Below are positions 35,045 through 43,885 of a stretch of DNA of 64,000 nucleotides, in pieces. Below the pieces are notes generated by a model. The model was given only the letters and a program-made list of their open reading frames with translations. It was not told where the DNA came from and made no database searches. Position numbers and translations under genes: made by a program. Each line of letters begins with the position of its first letter. Position 1 is the first letter of the stretch. The stretch is from Photobacterium sanctipauli (GTDB lineage: Bacteria > Pseudomonadota > Gammaproteobacteria > Enterobacterales > Vibrionaceae), in assembly GCF_003026495.1 (NCBI RefSeq), contig NZ_PYMA01000013.1:1-64000 (forward strand), written 5' to 3'.

Positions 35045-36013
35045 ATGACAGCGATTGCAGCCACCCTGCTACGTATCCCCACCGCCCAAGCTGCGCTAGC
35101 CCTTGCCACAACTGGTACGGGATTGGCGTGGTCTTTGTTCTTCCCCAGCGAGGAAAGCTGGATACGGGGAACCTGCGCATTCATCGGCGCGCTACTGCTA
35201 ACGCCTGTCGTTGCAAAATACCTGCTGAACCCCAAACAATTTATCACCGACCTTCGTCATCCGCTCTATGGCAGCTTGATGGCTCCCATGTCGATGTCGC
35301 TGCTGATGCTGGCTGACTACCTGTCATCTATCAATGTTTTTGCCGCCAAGTTACTTTGGTATCCAGCTTTGAGCCTACATTTTACGATGCTAAGCATCTT
35401 CTTCTTCTTTCAGCTCAGAAAGTTTCGCTTTACCAACCTTTATCCAAGCTGGTTTCTTTACCCGGTTGGGGCGATCAGCGGCACCTTGGCCGGTACCCAA
35501 ATAGGCCAGGAAGAATTTGCCCTGGCGATGACTGACATCTGTATTACCATCTACTTCCTGATGCTGCCTGTCGTCTTGTACCGCCTTTGCTTTTCAGGCC
35601 GCTTGCCTCGCCCAGCAAGGCCAACACTTGCCATTATGGCAGCCCCCGTCAACCTTGCGCTGACAGCTTATCTTGTCAACGTTGAAGAACCGGATCCGAT
35701 CCTTACCGGTGCATTAGCCGGCGTGGGTATCACCATGACCATCTTGGTGTACCTCTGCTATTTCTATCTGCTCAAACAGCGTTTTCAACCATCACTGGCT
35801 GCGGTCACCTTCCCTTCGGTGATCAGTGCCGTTGCCCTAGAGCGCCTGACGCAGCAACTGCTGGTTGATTACCCCCACTGGGTATGGCTAGAAAGACTGG
35901 GCGCATTCGAGCTCGTTGTTGCCACTGGCTTGGTACTCTGGGTTGGCTGGAATTACCTCGGATATTACTGCCCTAAGGCCGCGCCACAACGCCTGCTGTC
36001 ATCCAATACCTAG
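35045..36013 (+). CDS. TDT-family (TehA/SLAC1-like) anion or dicarboxylate transporter
   Basis: The 322-residue protein has ten hydrophobic helices in the TehA/SLAC1 pattern (RIPTAQAALALATTGTGLAW in helix 1, GSLMAPMSMSLLMLADYL in helix 3, PAPV-like loops). Family members are anion channels, malate or sulfite carriers, or TehA tellurite-resistance proteins. The frame is open to 34868, but the extra 59 residues are polar and unlike the family, so ATG 35045 is chosen. The gene stands alone and its substrate is not predictable. Confidence 0.8.
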   Translation: MTAIAATLLRIPTAQAALALATTGTGLAWSLFFPSEESWIRGTCAFIGALLLTPVVAKYLLNPKQFITDLRHPLYGSLMAPMSMSLLMLADYLSSINVFAAKLLWYPALSLHFTMLSIFFFFQLRKFRFTNLYPSWFLYPVGAISGTLAGTQIGQEEFALAMTDICITIYFLMLPVVLYRLCFSGRLPRPARPTLAIMAAPVNLALTAYLVNVEEPDPILTGALAGVGITMTILVYLCYFYLLKQRFQPSLAAVTFPSVISAVALERLTQQLLVDYPHWVWLERLGAFELVVATGLVLWVGWNYLGYYCPKAAPQRLLSSNT

Positions 36014-36033
36014 CCCACTTAAGCAAAATAAAG

Positions 36034-36068
36034 AAAAGACCTTGTTTTTTATAAGGCCTTTTTATTTT
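36034..36068 (+). terminator. Terminator of the TDT transporter gene
   Basis: AAAGACCTT and AAGGCCTTT pair with one mismatch around a T-rich loop, followed by TTATTTT. Confidence 0.65.
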
Positions 36069-36110
36069 CTGGTCATATACTTATAAAGGGAAAGATGAAG
36101 GAGGTTGACC

Positions 36111-36500
36111 ATGAAGCTACTTGTTATATTGGTTACAGCGTTCACGCTCTTTGCCTGTACTGGCCAAAGTCAGTATGAAGACGAACTGGCACAGAAAGGG
36201 CAATGGGAATACCTTGGCCTCAAAGATGGTGAATCTGGCCGTATTGTCAGAAACCAATCAGAGCTAGAACTACTCAACAGCCTCTCCGAGGCTGACATCG
36301 AAAAATACATGCTCGGTTACCAAAAGGGCATCGAAGACTACTGCCTTCCTTACAACACCTACAAACACGGTAAAAATGGCCAACAATACACAGGCCAATG
36401 CCTAAATACCGCCAATGAGCGATTGGCTGTTGAAGGTTGGGAAGTGGGCTACAAGGAATATGTCGCTGGGCAGGATCTGCTTTGGCTAAACAGCGAATAA
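36111..36500 (+). CDS. DUF2799-type lipoprotein
   Basis: The 129 residues begin with a lipoprotein signal (LVILVTAFTLFAC, lipobox Cys at 18). The mature part shows the DUF2799 layout: GYQKGIEDYC, then YTGQC, then the GWEVGYKEY repeat. Its function is unknown; it should sit on a periplasmic membrane face. AGGAGGT lies 5 bases before ATG 36111, which overrules the TTG two codons upstream. Confidence 0.78.
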   Translation: MKLLVILVTAFTLFACTGQSQYEDELAQKGQWEYLGLKDGESGRIVRNQSELELLNSLSEADIEKYMLGYQKGIEDYCLPYNTYKHGKNGQQYTGQCLNTANERLAVEGWEVGYKEYVAGQDLLWLNSE

Positions 36501-36517
36501 GCGTTATAAATTGAAAG

Positions 36518-36553
36518 AAAAAACGGCGCTGGACTTATGCCCAGCGCCGTTTC
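36518..36553 (+). terminator. Terminator of the DUF2799 lipoprotein gene
   Basis: AAACGGCGCTGG and CCAGCGCCGTTT form a perfect 12-bp stem around a 6-7-base loop. Confidence 0.8.
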
Positions 36554-36910
36554 CCGTTCCGTAATTACCCTGTGTTCCAAGCAGGATATCTGGGTTTCCC
36601 CAGCACAATCTACAAGCATGATATGCGCAATAGATTTGCCATTCCCCTTCCTACAAAAAGGGCAACAGTACAAATATTGTTGATTTGATGCTCTTAAATC
36701 ATGAAGCTAATTTATCATATTTTTTTATTAACACAAAAACTATTTTAGTTTACTCAACTTAATTTGATCGAAATCATCTGAAGCTGACCTTAAAACCAAA
36801 CCAGTTGCATATCGATTTGCAGGCGACTAAATGTCAATTATCCAACCCGAGCAAAAAACAAACACGGCTGTTGCTTTTTTAAAAAAATCACAGAGTGGTA
36901 AAAAAGCGCA
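36554..36910. other. Intergenic region with an orphan FNR-like palindrome and a Cys-rich minus frame
   Basis: TTGATCGAAATCAT (36764-36777) matches the FNR consensus at 9 of 10 bases but has no -10-like hexamer at the class II distance on either strand. A minus frame from about 36673 begins CCPFCRKGNGKS but lacks an ATG and runs through the upstream terminator, so it is probably a remnant. Confidence 0.35.
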
Positions 36911-38875
36911 CTACCAATTTGCTTTATTCACAGAAAAAGTTGTAATTACTGCTCCGTGATCTGACGGATGAAACTCTTGGTGTCCATCATTAAGAAGACA
37001 CTTTGCCTCAACAGCTGTAATTTGATCCCCTTTATAATGAATAAAGTCGATACGTCCTTGGCCGGGGTTGGAAGTATGGAAAGGCGACCAAGTGAAACAG
37101 AGATCTTTCGTCTCATCAGGGTAAACCTCACGGTATGAATCAATATATCCTTCATTTTGAAATAACTCTGACTTTGGCAATGAAAGCTGTCCACGTCCGT
37201 AACGATTAGAGGCATCGGTATAATCCAAGTGCGAAATCGTATTGTGATCACCGCCGACAATGATTGGCCTTGTGCTTTGCGCTGATGCTTCAAATTCAGG
37301 CAATGCAGCTTCAAGCACACTATAATCGGCCGCAAAATCAATTTCAGTCAGTTCTTCGTTCGTTATTTCAGGATCGGCTGCACTGTTGACAGTATCATCA
37401 CCATAATGAAGCCAAGTGCTGTAAACATCAATTTCACGCCCTTCACCAATATCTAATCGCACGCCGACAAAACGCCCATCATTTATCAGCTCGTCCAATA
37501 TAGGAAAACGAGATAAAACTGTGATGTTTTGACCTTCCGCGTCGGTTTTTGGCCATAAATGAAAACCAAGTTTATCTGCTAGCGCCTGCTGATAACCATA
37601 TGACTCTTGCATAAGCACAATATCAACGCCGTTTTCTACCATTTGCTCGTAAACATATTCTTGGCTTCGTGCCCCTCCAGGTGCAGCACCAGCCCACCAA
37701 ATGTTATACGCCATCACCCTAATTTGATCCGGCGTTTGTGTCTCATCAATCTCAGCTTCAGTAGTAAACCTCCAGACATCACCAATGGCAATCTCTCCAT
37801 TCGTAACGACATCAACCCGCCAGTAGTACGTTTTACCCGGTTCGAGCAATTCTGGCTTAAAAAAGCTATCCGTGGTTGAGTGCTCTGAAATTACGTTTTT
37901 AAAATCTTCAGAGTCGCTAACAAACACTTTAAATGTTCTACCCTCATCACTCATAAATTCCGGAGGCAACTGCCATGACAACTCAAAGTTTTTAAAGCGA
38001 ATATTCTTTACCCCAATAGATGGAGTTGGGTTGATAGCAGGTACACCCACCGCTTCCTCACCACTTTCTCTACTGAATAATGCCTTCACATAGCGCCCTG
38101 ACATCTCGTTTTGGTAGACGCGAATATTGTCCATCGCCATTTTAGCTGACTGAACATCTGGGTATGGGTTCACTTCCCCTGGGTAGCTGCGACCAAAATG
38201 CAATGCTGGTGAGTTAACTAAGATAGGTTCGCCAGTACCGGCCAACTCACCATTCAAGAAAATTTGAGAGTATTCCAAACTAGAAGTGACGACTATGTGA
38301 TGCCACTTCCCACGCTCGACCGGTACATCATCAATTAAATTAACAGGCGGAGCATCATTCGGCTCTGTAGAACCATGATATTTACGCCACAATTCAAGCG
38401 TACCGCTATCAGGGTCATACATTAAAAAAGGCTCACGGCCTCGTCGGGTATTTTTGGAACCATCCATGATAGACAGAATTTGTCCAGACTCTTGCTCTTT
38501 ATCAAGCTTGAACCAGAAAGAGACAGCTCGTTGTTCCGAAAGCTGTATATCTTCAATACTCAGCATTGAATCGTAATCGAAATAAAGAGCCTCAGAACCA
38601 TTGAAACTCATGGTACGCCCGACCAAAGTATCATAGTCATGCTCAACAAGTGTTGCGGTTTTTATTTGACCAACATTATCTGGTGCAATTTTCACACCAT
38701 ACGGTTCAGTATCGACATCCCATGCAACTGCTAGCGTTACATTCGAATCCGGCTTTATGTGATTGGGTATGTTTTGTCCATGCTGCTCACCGGATACAGA
38801 AACGGTCTCGTCATCACACCCCGTTATTGCCCAGGCAATTAACGCCACCAGAGCTGAATATTTCCATTTAATCAC
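36911..38875 (-). CDS. Multidomain lipoprotein: LamG-like, fibronectin-III-like and EEP hydrolase domains
   Basis: About 654 residues from GTG 38875, which has AAGGA 7 bases before it; the frame extends to an ATG at 38908 without a ribosome site. A lipoprotein signal (LVALIAWAITGC) is followed by a concanavalin/LamG-like domain (about 60-260, FWFKLDKEQESGQILSIMDG) and a fibronectin-III-like domain (about 280-375, ending in YYWRVDVV). An EEP catalytic domain (about 385-650) follows: MAYNIWW, VLMQESYG (metal Glu), VGGDHNT (where EEP proteins usually have GDFN), RIDFIHY and HPSDHGAV. It is predicted to be a surface or periplasmic phosphodiesterase. The upstream lectin-like domain may bind a glycan. 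Its start and end regions are unusually AT-rich. Confidence 0.82.
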   Translation of the reverse strand: MIKWKYSALVALIAWAITGCDDETVSVSGEQHGQNIPNHIKPDSNVTLAVAWDVDTEPYGVKIAPDNVGQIKTATLVEHDYDTLVGRTMSFNGSEALYFDYDSMLSIEDIQLSEQRAVSFWFKLDKEQESGQILSIMDGSKNTRRGREPFLMYDPDSGTLELWRKYHGSTEPNDAPPVNLIDDVPVERGKWHHIVVTSSLEYSQIFLNGELAGTGEPILVNSPALHFGRSYPGEVNPYPDVQSAKMAMDNIRVYQNEMSGRYVKALFSRESGEEAVGVPAINPTPSIGVKNIRFKNFELSWQLPPEFMSDEGRTFKVFVSDSEDFKNVISEHSTTDSFFKPELLEPGKTYYWRVDVVTNGEIAIGDVWRFTTEAEIDETQTPDQIRVMAYNIWWAGAAPGGARSQEYVYEQMVENGVDIVLMQESYGYQQALADKLGFHLWPKTDAEGQNITVLSRFPILDELINDGRFVGVRLDIGEGREIDVYSTWLHYGDDTVNSAADPEITNEELTEIDFAADYSVLEAALPEFEASAQSTRPIIVGGDHNTISHLDYTDASNRYGRGQLSLPKSELFQNEGYIDSYREVYPDETKDLCFTWSPFHTSNPGQGRIDFIHYKGDQITAVEAKCLLNDGHQEFHPSDHGAVITTFSVNKANW

Positions 38876-39012
38876 AACTTTTTCCTTGCCATTGGTTGAA
38901 GAAGGCAAAGCATAATTTCGAATGATGACAGTTTTTATCTAATGTGATTAAGAAATACTTAATACTAAATTAAGTTAAAGTTATATTCTGCGACAGGTGA
39001 GGGCTAGGGAAG

Positions 39013-39052
39013 TAAAAAAAAGCCCCAGCTAGCTGACACTAACTGAGGCTCC
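39013..39052 (-). terminator. Terminator of ackA
   Basis: On the minus strand AGCCTCAGTTAG pairs with CTAGCTGGGGCT, using G-U pairs, and is followed by eight T. Confidence 0.7.
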
Positions 39053-39078
39053 ATATTGTGCGGCTTTCGAGTAATCAA

Positions 39079-40272
39079 TTAAGCGTGTAGTAGCGCCATT
39101 GATTCTTTCGCGATGACCCACTCTTCGTTAGTCGGGATAACCATCGCAACAGGCGTGTTTGGCTTGGTGATAATACCCTGGTTACCGAAGCGAGCAGCAG
39201 CGTTTGCTTCTTCGTCTTCGCGGTAGCCGAAGATCTTCAGGTTCTCTAGGATCTTGCTACGGATTGGCATTGAGTTCTCACCGATACCCGCAGTGAAGAT
39301 GATGCTGTCTAGCTCATCCAGTGCCACCATGTAAGAGCCGATGTATTTTGCTACTCGGTAGCAGAACAGCTCAAATGCCAGTGTTGCGCCTTCATGGCCG
39401 TTTTCCATCGCTTCGATGATGCCGCGACAGTCGCTAGTTAGGCCAGATACACCTAGTAGGCCAGACTTCTTGTTCAGCTCGTCGAATACTGCTTGCTGAG
39501 ACCAGCCTTTCTTCAGAAGGAACTCGATGATACTCGGGTCAAGGTCACCACAACGCGTACCCATCATAAGGCCGGCTAGTGGGGTGAAGCCCATGCTGGT
39601 GTCAACACTCTTACCGTTCTTGATAGCACATACAGATGCGCCGTTACCAAGGTGAACAGAGATGAAGTTGCTCTCTTCTACAGGCTTGTTGATTACTTTC
39701 GCAGCTTCACGGCTTACGAAGTAGTGGCTTGTGCCGTGGAAGCCGTAGCGACGGATACCATAGTCTGTGTATAGCTTCTGAGAGATTGCACCCGTGTATG
39801 CTTTAGCAGGCATAGACTGGTGGAAAGCAGTGTCGAATACTGCGTACTGAGCCAGAGCAGGGAAGGCTTTCATCGCTGCACGCATGCCGATAACGTGTGC
39901 AGGGTTGTGAAGCGGCGCAAGATCGCTCAGCTTCTCGATTTCAGCAAGTACATTCTCGTCAACTTTCACTGTCTTAGTGAACTTCTCGCCGCCGTGTACA
40001 ACGCGGTGACCGATGGCAACGATGTCTTGCTTCATACCAAGTTCTTCAAGCAGGGTAACGATGCGATCGACTGCCTGCTGGTGGTGGTTACCTTCAGCGT
40101 CAAGCTTGTGCTCGTGCTTTTCACCATCGATTTTCCAGCTAACTACAGCTTCAGGTAGGCCGAAACACTCGCCCAAACCGCTCAGGGTTGCTTCACCGCT
40201 AACAGTGTCGATTAGTGCGAACTTCAGTGAAGAACTACCAGAGTTGATTACAAGTACTAGAGAGTTGCTCAT
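39079..40272 (-). CDS. ackA: Acetate kinase
   Basis: Interconverts acetate + ATP and acetyl phosphate + ADP. The 397 residues are full length: VLVINSGSSSLKFAL (start), HRVVHGGEKF, FDTAFHQSMP, RYGFHGTSH, VHLGNGAS and FTAGIGEN are the ASKHA-fold motifs. There is no pta gene next to it here, unlike the usual ackA-pta operon; either pta lies elsewhere or this is a second acetate kinase. The 294-bp upstream gap is very AT-rich near 40380-40480 and shows no other gene. Confidence 0.95.
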   Translation of the reverse strand: MSNSLVLVINSGSSSLKFALIDTVSGEATLSGLGECFGLPEAVVSWKIDGEKHEHKLDAEGNHHQQAVDRIVTLLEELGMKQDIVAIGHRVVHGGEKFTKTVKVDENVLAEIEKLSDLAPLHNPAHVIGMRAAMKAFPALAQYAVFDTAFHQSMPAKAYTGAISQKLYTDYGIRRYGFHGTSHYFVSREAAKVINKPVEESNFISVHLGNGASVCAIKNGKSVDTSMGFTPLAGLMMGTRCGDLDPSIIEFLLKKGWSQQAVFDELNKKSGLLGVSGLTSDCRGIIEAMENGHEGATLAFELFCYRVAKYIGSYMVALDELDSIIFTAGIGENSMPIRSKILENLKIFGYREDEEANAAARFGNQGIITKPNTPVAMVIPTNEEWVIAKESMALLHA

Positions 40273-40566
40273 GGTTATCTCATCAAGAATGTTTAGGGCT
40301 CAAGGACAATACGTCCTATTACACGTTTTTCAGAACTGCAAAGGAAAATGTGTGGAGCAGCATTTTCTCAGCATTATAGGTTTTGATTACATTATTCAAT
40401 TTTTTTTGAATAACTCAACTTTTGTTTTTACAAAAATGAAAAAAATTGAAATTTCACTGGTTCAGATCAATTTTTATCGACGAAAACGTTTCCCTTTGCC
40501 TAATTATTAGCCATGGGTACAGATTATTCTTAACTTTTTTTTATATGCATCAAATTTTGCCAGCAT

Positions 40567-41173
40567 TTATAGGCTAGAAGCATACTTTTGCGAAGCATCA
40601 CCCTTCCCACTTTGAAACCACTGGCTCAAAAATGTCATCAGATGGCGGATACGGGGGTTGATGTGTACATCACGGTGGCAAACCAGCCACCAATTTACGT
40701 CAGGCAGCTGGGCCTTAGGGAGTGCAGGGACAAGCTCGGGGTAGCGGGCGACGATCGTTTTAAACAGCACCGCCACGCCAGCTTTCGCCCTAGCCAACTC
40801 AATTTGCATCTTATGGCTATCGGTACGAAAGCTCAGCTGAGACTTGGACATAGTGTGGCCCACTTGCTGTGCTGCTTGTTGGTAGAAGTCGAGTTGATCA
40901 TAGCCAATAAGATTAAACCGGCCATGGTGCAAATCCGCCAAGGATGAGGGCATACCGACCTCCGCCAAATACGCTTGGTGGGCGTAAAAAGACATTGGCT
41001 CTTGGTGCAAGAAGCTCACAACCATATCCGGTTGCTCGGGTTTGGTACGTGAAATAAGTAGGTCGGCTTCGCGTTTATTGAGGTTAGCGCCTTGGTTGGC
41101 AATCAAAATCTCAACATCGATTGACAGGTACTGCTGGTGGAAAGCCTTCAGTGCCTCGGGCAAGAAATAATAG
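40567..41173 (-). pseudogene. LysR-family regulator truncated at its 5' end by the IS6 element
   Basis: Only the effector-binding domain remains, from about YYFLPEALKAFHQQY to the C-terminus (about 200 of the usual 300 residues). The HTH and linker helix are missing. The homologous reading breaks exactly at the left IS end (41174). A chimeric frame continues to an ATG inside the IS at 41205, adding the residues MPEYSNFATEP. Without the DNA-binding part the product cannot regulate. The lost portion is not found on the far side of the IS, so sequence was deleted. Confidence 0.85.
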
Positions 41174-41992
41174 GGCTCCGTTGCAAAGTTTGAGTACTCA
41201 GGCACGCTAGCCTTAAATACCTAACGGAGCCATTGTATGTCAGATTTCAAAGGGCGTCATTTTTCCCGCGATATTATCCTTTGGGCAGTGCGATGGTACT
41301 GCAAATACGGTATTAGCTACCGAGAGCTGGCAGAGATGTTGTTAGAACGGGGTGTCACCGTCAACCACACTACTTTATACCGATGGGTTCAGCGTTATGC
41401 CCCTGAAGTAGAAAGGCGATTACGTTGGTGCTGGAAACCTGGATGGAGTAGCAGCTGGCAGGTTGATGAGACCTATGTGCGAGTGAGTGGGATCTGGATG
41501 TACTTGTATCGCGCCATCACCAAAGAGGGCCATACCGTCGATTTTTACCTCTCCCGCACTCGAAATCAAAAGGCAGCGAAATGCTTTCTGGGCAAGGCGT
41601 TACGCAGCATCGAGCCTCATCAACATCCAAAAACGATCAACACGGATAAAGACAGGTCGTATACACCGGCCTTGGCGTCTTTAAAGAAAAATAAGGTGTG
41701 TGCTGACAACATCGTGCAGCGACAGGTTAAATACCTGAACAACCCGATAGAATCCGACCATGGCAAATTAAAGCGATTGATTAATCCGGTTCGAGGGTTT
41801 CAATCGATGAAAACAGCATTTGCGACCATCAGGGGCTTTGAAGTGATGCGCATGTTTCGAAAAGGGCAGTTTGCGCATTGGTTATATGGCCGAGGTCCTT
41901 TGGCCGAAGTGCGTCTGGTTGAGGAGATGTTTACTGTTTAGGGAATGAAAGTCCCGATAAAACAGGTTCATCGTCAACTTTGCAACAGTGCC
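41174..41992 (+). mobile_element. IS6-family (IS26-like) insertion sequence
   Basis: The element is 819 bp long. The left end GGCTCCGTTGCAAAGTT (41174-41190) and right end AACTTTGCAACAGTGCC (41976-41992) are imperfect inverted repeats of the IS6 type, enclosing a single transposase gene. The 8-bp flanks (AATAATAG and GTAAACAG) are not a target duplication. This is expected if replicative transposition caused an adjacent deletion or if recombination between two copies removed DNA. Confidence 0.92.
41237..41941 (+). CDS. IS6-family DDE transposase
   Basis: The 234-residue transposase has an N-terminal HTH (ISYRELAEMLLERGVTVNHTTLYRWVQRY). The catalytic DDE triad is D77 (QVDETY), D137 (TDKDRS) and E172 (IESDHG), with the IS6-type spacing of 34 between the last two. 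PVRGFQSMKTAFATIRGFE is the conserved C-terminal block. The frame is intact, so the element may be active. It performs replicative (cointegrate) transposition on inverted-repeat ends. Confidence 0.95.
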   Translation: MSDFKGRHFSRDIILWAVRWYCKYGISYRELAEMLLERGVTVNHTTLYRWVQRYAPEVERRLRWCWKPGWSSSWQVDETYVRVSGIWMYLYRAITKEGHTVDFYLSRTRNQKAAKCFLGKALRSIEPHQHPKTINTDKDRSYTPALASLKKNKVCADNIVQRQVKYLNNPIESDHGKLKRLINPVRGFQSMKTAFATIRGFEVMRMFRKGQFAHWLYGRGPLAEVRLVEEMFTV

Positions 41993-42003
41993 GTAAACAG
42001 CCA

Positions 42004-42061
42004 ATAACAATTTGAGCATTGTTATGGTCAGGCTGCCCGCTACCTACCGGGCAGCCTTTTT
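42004..42061 (+). terminator. Orphan terminator region to the right of the IS
   Basis: A small perfect hairpin (ATAACAAT...ATTGTTAT) is followed by AGGCTGCCCG...CGGGCAGCCT and TTTTT. No plus-strand gene precedes it except the transposase, so it is probably the tail of a gene lost in the IS-linked deletion. Confidence 0.6.
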
Positions 42062-42424
42062 CATATGCAGCTATCAATCACAAGACAGCACCTTGAACCT
42101 GCCCAGCTATAAGCGTATCATCGCGACCTTAACCCCATCACCAAGCCATTCAGGAGTGCTCATGCCAGTTTTACATTGCTGCCCGACAGAAAGCACGACT
42201 GTGGTAGTGATTGCTTACCTAAAGCAACCCCGTATTGCTTAGCGTTGGCAGTGAATGCTCCACCCGCACAAACATTCACTGCCGCATCAAACCAATACAT
42301 TGCAAATCGCCACTATCAATTATCAACCTCAACCAGCAATAGGTTGAAATGGCGTACGCGTGTACTTGCGGCTTTATCGCATAAGCCCAAGCTACTTGGG
42401 TATAAATATTTTAGGTATAACCGT
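42062..42424. other. Intergenic region upstream of the first CatB-like gene
   Basis: The frame of the acetyltransferase stays open to 42176, but the added residues have no family character. No palindrome or promoter stands out. Confidence 0.35.
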
Positions 42425-43051
42425 ATGAAGCACTGGTCAAAGATGGAAATGCTCCATCAAACCGTCACCAACAAAAACATTACCATCAAAGGCAAACACA
42501 GCTATTACAGCGACGCCTACGATGATGGGTTCGAACGCTCGGTAGTCCGCTACCTCCATGGCGATGAGGTGAGTCGTAACTGGGAGCCCCGCTGGGAAGT
42601 CGACAAACTCCATATCGGGGATTACGTCTGCATTGGGGCACAAGCGGTGATCTTGATGGGCGGTAACCATACCCACCGCCAAGATTGGTTTTCGCTCTAC
42701 CCGTTTATGGACAATATCGAGGAAAGCTACCAATCGAAGGGGGACACCCGCCTTGGCGATGGCTGCTGGATAGGCATGCGGGCGATGATCATGCCCGGCG
42801 TAACCATTGGGGAGGGGGCAATTGTGGCAGCCAATAGCGTAGTTACCAAGCATGTCGCCCCCTACACCATTGTTGGTGGCTCGCCAGCCAAGCCGATAAA
42901 AACGCGATTCTCAAACGAAGTGATTGCTCGCTTATTGGCATTGGATATCTACGACTGGCCACAAGAAAAATTCGATGCGCTCAAATCACTGATTTGTGCC
43001 TCTGATATCGATGCCCTGGAGATTGCCCACCAGCGATACGATGCGCGGTAG
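42425..43051 (+). CDS. CatB-related hexapeptide acetyltransferase (xenobiotic acetyltransferase family), copy A
   Basis: The 208 residues from ATG 42425 match the usual CatB length. A left-handed beta-helix of hexapeptide repeats (VDKLHIGDYVCIGAQAVILMGG, RLGDGCWIGMRAMIMPGVTIGEGAIVAANSVVTK) includes the catalytic-type His in GGNHTHRQDW. The SYYSDAY start and the YDWPQEKF end are typical. Such enzymes transfer acetyl from acetyl-CoA to hydroxyl groups of chloramphenicol, streptogramins or unknown natural substrates. The enzyme is a likely chromosomal relative rather than a proven resistance gene. It converges with a second copy 95 bp away. Confidence 0.85.
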   Translation: MKHWSKMEMLHQTVTNKNITIKGKHSYYSDAYDDGFERSVVRYLHGDEVSRNWEPRWEVDKLHIGDYVCIGAQAVILMGGNHTHRQDWFSLYPFMDNIEESYQSKGDTRLGDGCWIGMRAMIMPGVTIGEGAIVAANSVVTKHVAPYTIVGGSPAKPIKTRFSNEVIARLLALDIYDWPQEKFDALKSLICASDIDALEIAHQRYDAR

Positions 43052-43078
43052 AGCAAGCAACCCACCCATAATAACAAC

Positions 43079-43102
43079 ACACCGGCCTAAAGTTGGCCGG
43101 TG
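43079..43102. terminator. Hairpin between the two CatB-like genes
   Basis: CACCGGCC and GGCCGGTG pair around a 7-base loop. T content after it is modest in both directions. Confidence 0.55.
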
Positions 43103-43146
43103 CGAAACAGGTTAGTGTTTGCTCACTACGTTACTATGGTTAAAAA

Positions 43147-43806
43147 TCAGCGAGTTTGCAGGTAACGTTGGTACAAACCTTCAATATCATTACTGCACAT
43201 AATATCCATATTGGCCTGCAGCACGTCCAACGGCCAATCCCACCATTTCATTTCCAGCAGCATGGCAATTTGCGCTTGGCTAAAGCGCTGCTTGATTTCC
43301 TGCCCCGGGTTGCCCACCACAACCGAATAGGGCGCAACATCCTTGGTGACCACGGCACGGGCCCCAATAACGGCACCGTCACCAATTTTCACGCCAGGCA
43401 TGATCACGCACTCGGAGCCAATCCAGACATCATTGCCGATGACGGTGTCCCCCGCACGTTCAAAACCGGATTTGACCTTGTCGCCAAACTTACCGACATC
43501 GAACGGGAACGACGAAATCCAATCGTGGCGATGGCCTTGATTACCGGCCAACATGAAGGTGGCACCCGAGGCGATAGAGCAATACTTACCAATGATGAGT
43601 TGGTCTACTTCACCAAAAATACCCGATTCCCACACCGCCTTGCTGGAGTGATCCCCCAGCAAATACCTTACACAGTGATCTTCAAAATGCTTGTCGTGGT
43701 AGTAACCGGAATAGTAAGTGTGTTCGCCCACTGTGATATTCGGGTTACGGACATGAGCCTTGATCTCATAGCCACCCAGCCATGATGGAAAGATGGAAGA
43801 AGACAT
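43147..43806 (-). CDS. CatB-type (type B chloramphenicol) acetyltransferase, copy B
   Basis: The 219-residue hexapeptide-repeat enzyme is close to chromosomal CatB. Features are HTYYSGYYHDKHFEDHCVRYLLGD, the active-site His in AGNQGHRHDWISSFPF, and GNDVWIGSECVIMPGVKIGDGAVIGARAVVTKDV as beta-helix rungs with WWDWPLD near the end. Compared with copy A it keeps the canonical CatB residues more fully, so O-acetylation of chloramphenicol is plausible. Both should be cytosolic trimers. It is monocistronic. Confidence 0.88.
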   Translation of the reverse strand: MSSSIFPSWLGGYEIKAHVRNPNITVGEHTYYSGYYHDKHFEDHCVRYLLGDHSSKAVWESGIFGEVDQLIIGKYCSIASGATFMLAGNQGHRHDWISSFPFDVGKFGDKVKSGFERAGDTVIGNDVWIGSECVIMPGVKIGDGAVIGARAVVTKDVAPYSVVVGNPGQEIKQRFSQAQIAMLLEMKWWDWPLDVLQANMDIMCSNDIEGLYQRYLQTR

Positions 43807-43885
43807 AGCTACCCCTTATAATGATTGCCAGTATGCTCTCCGTTTTGCTTTTCTCCCTGCAACCACCATCCAATACAGGTTACCC

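Noticed and set aside
36449-36673. Cys-rich minus frame beginning near CCPFCRKGNG
   Set aside because: Only a TTG start without ribosome site, and it crosses a strong terminator and the end of the lipoprotein gene; likely a remnant or chance.
36764-36777. FNR-like site TTGATCGAAATCAT
   Set aside because: It lies between the 3' ends of two converging genes and has no matching -10 hexamer, so no target is evident.
41174-41205. ATG at 41205 as the real start of the LysR gene
   Set aside because: It is inside the IS6 element and would give a LysR protein without its HTH; the homology starts only at the IS boundary.
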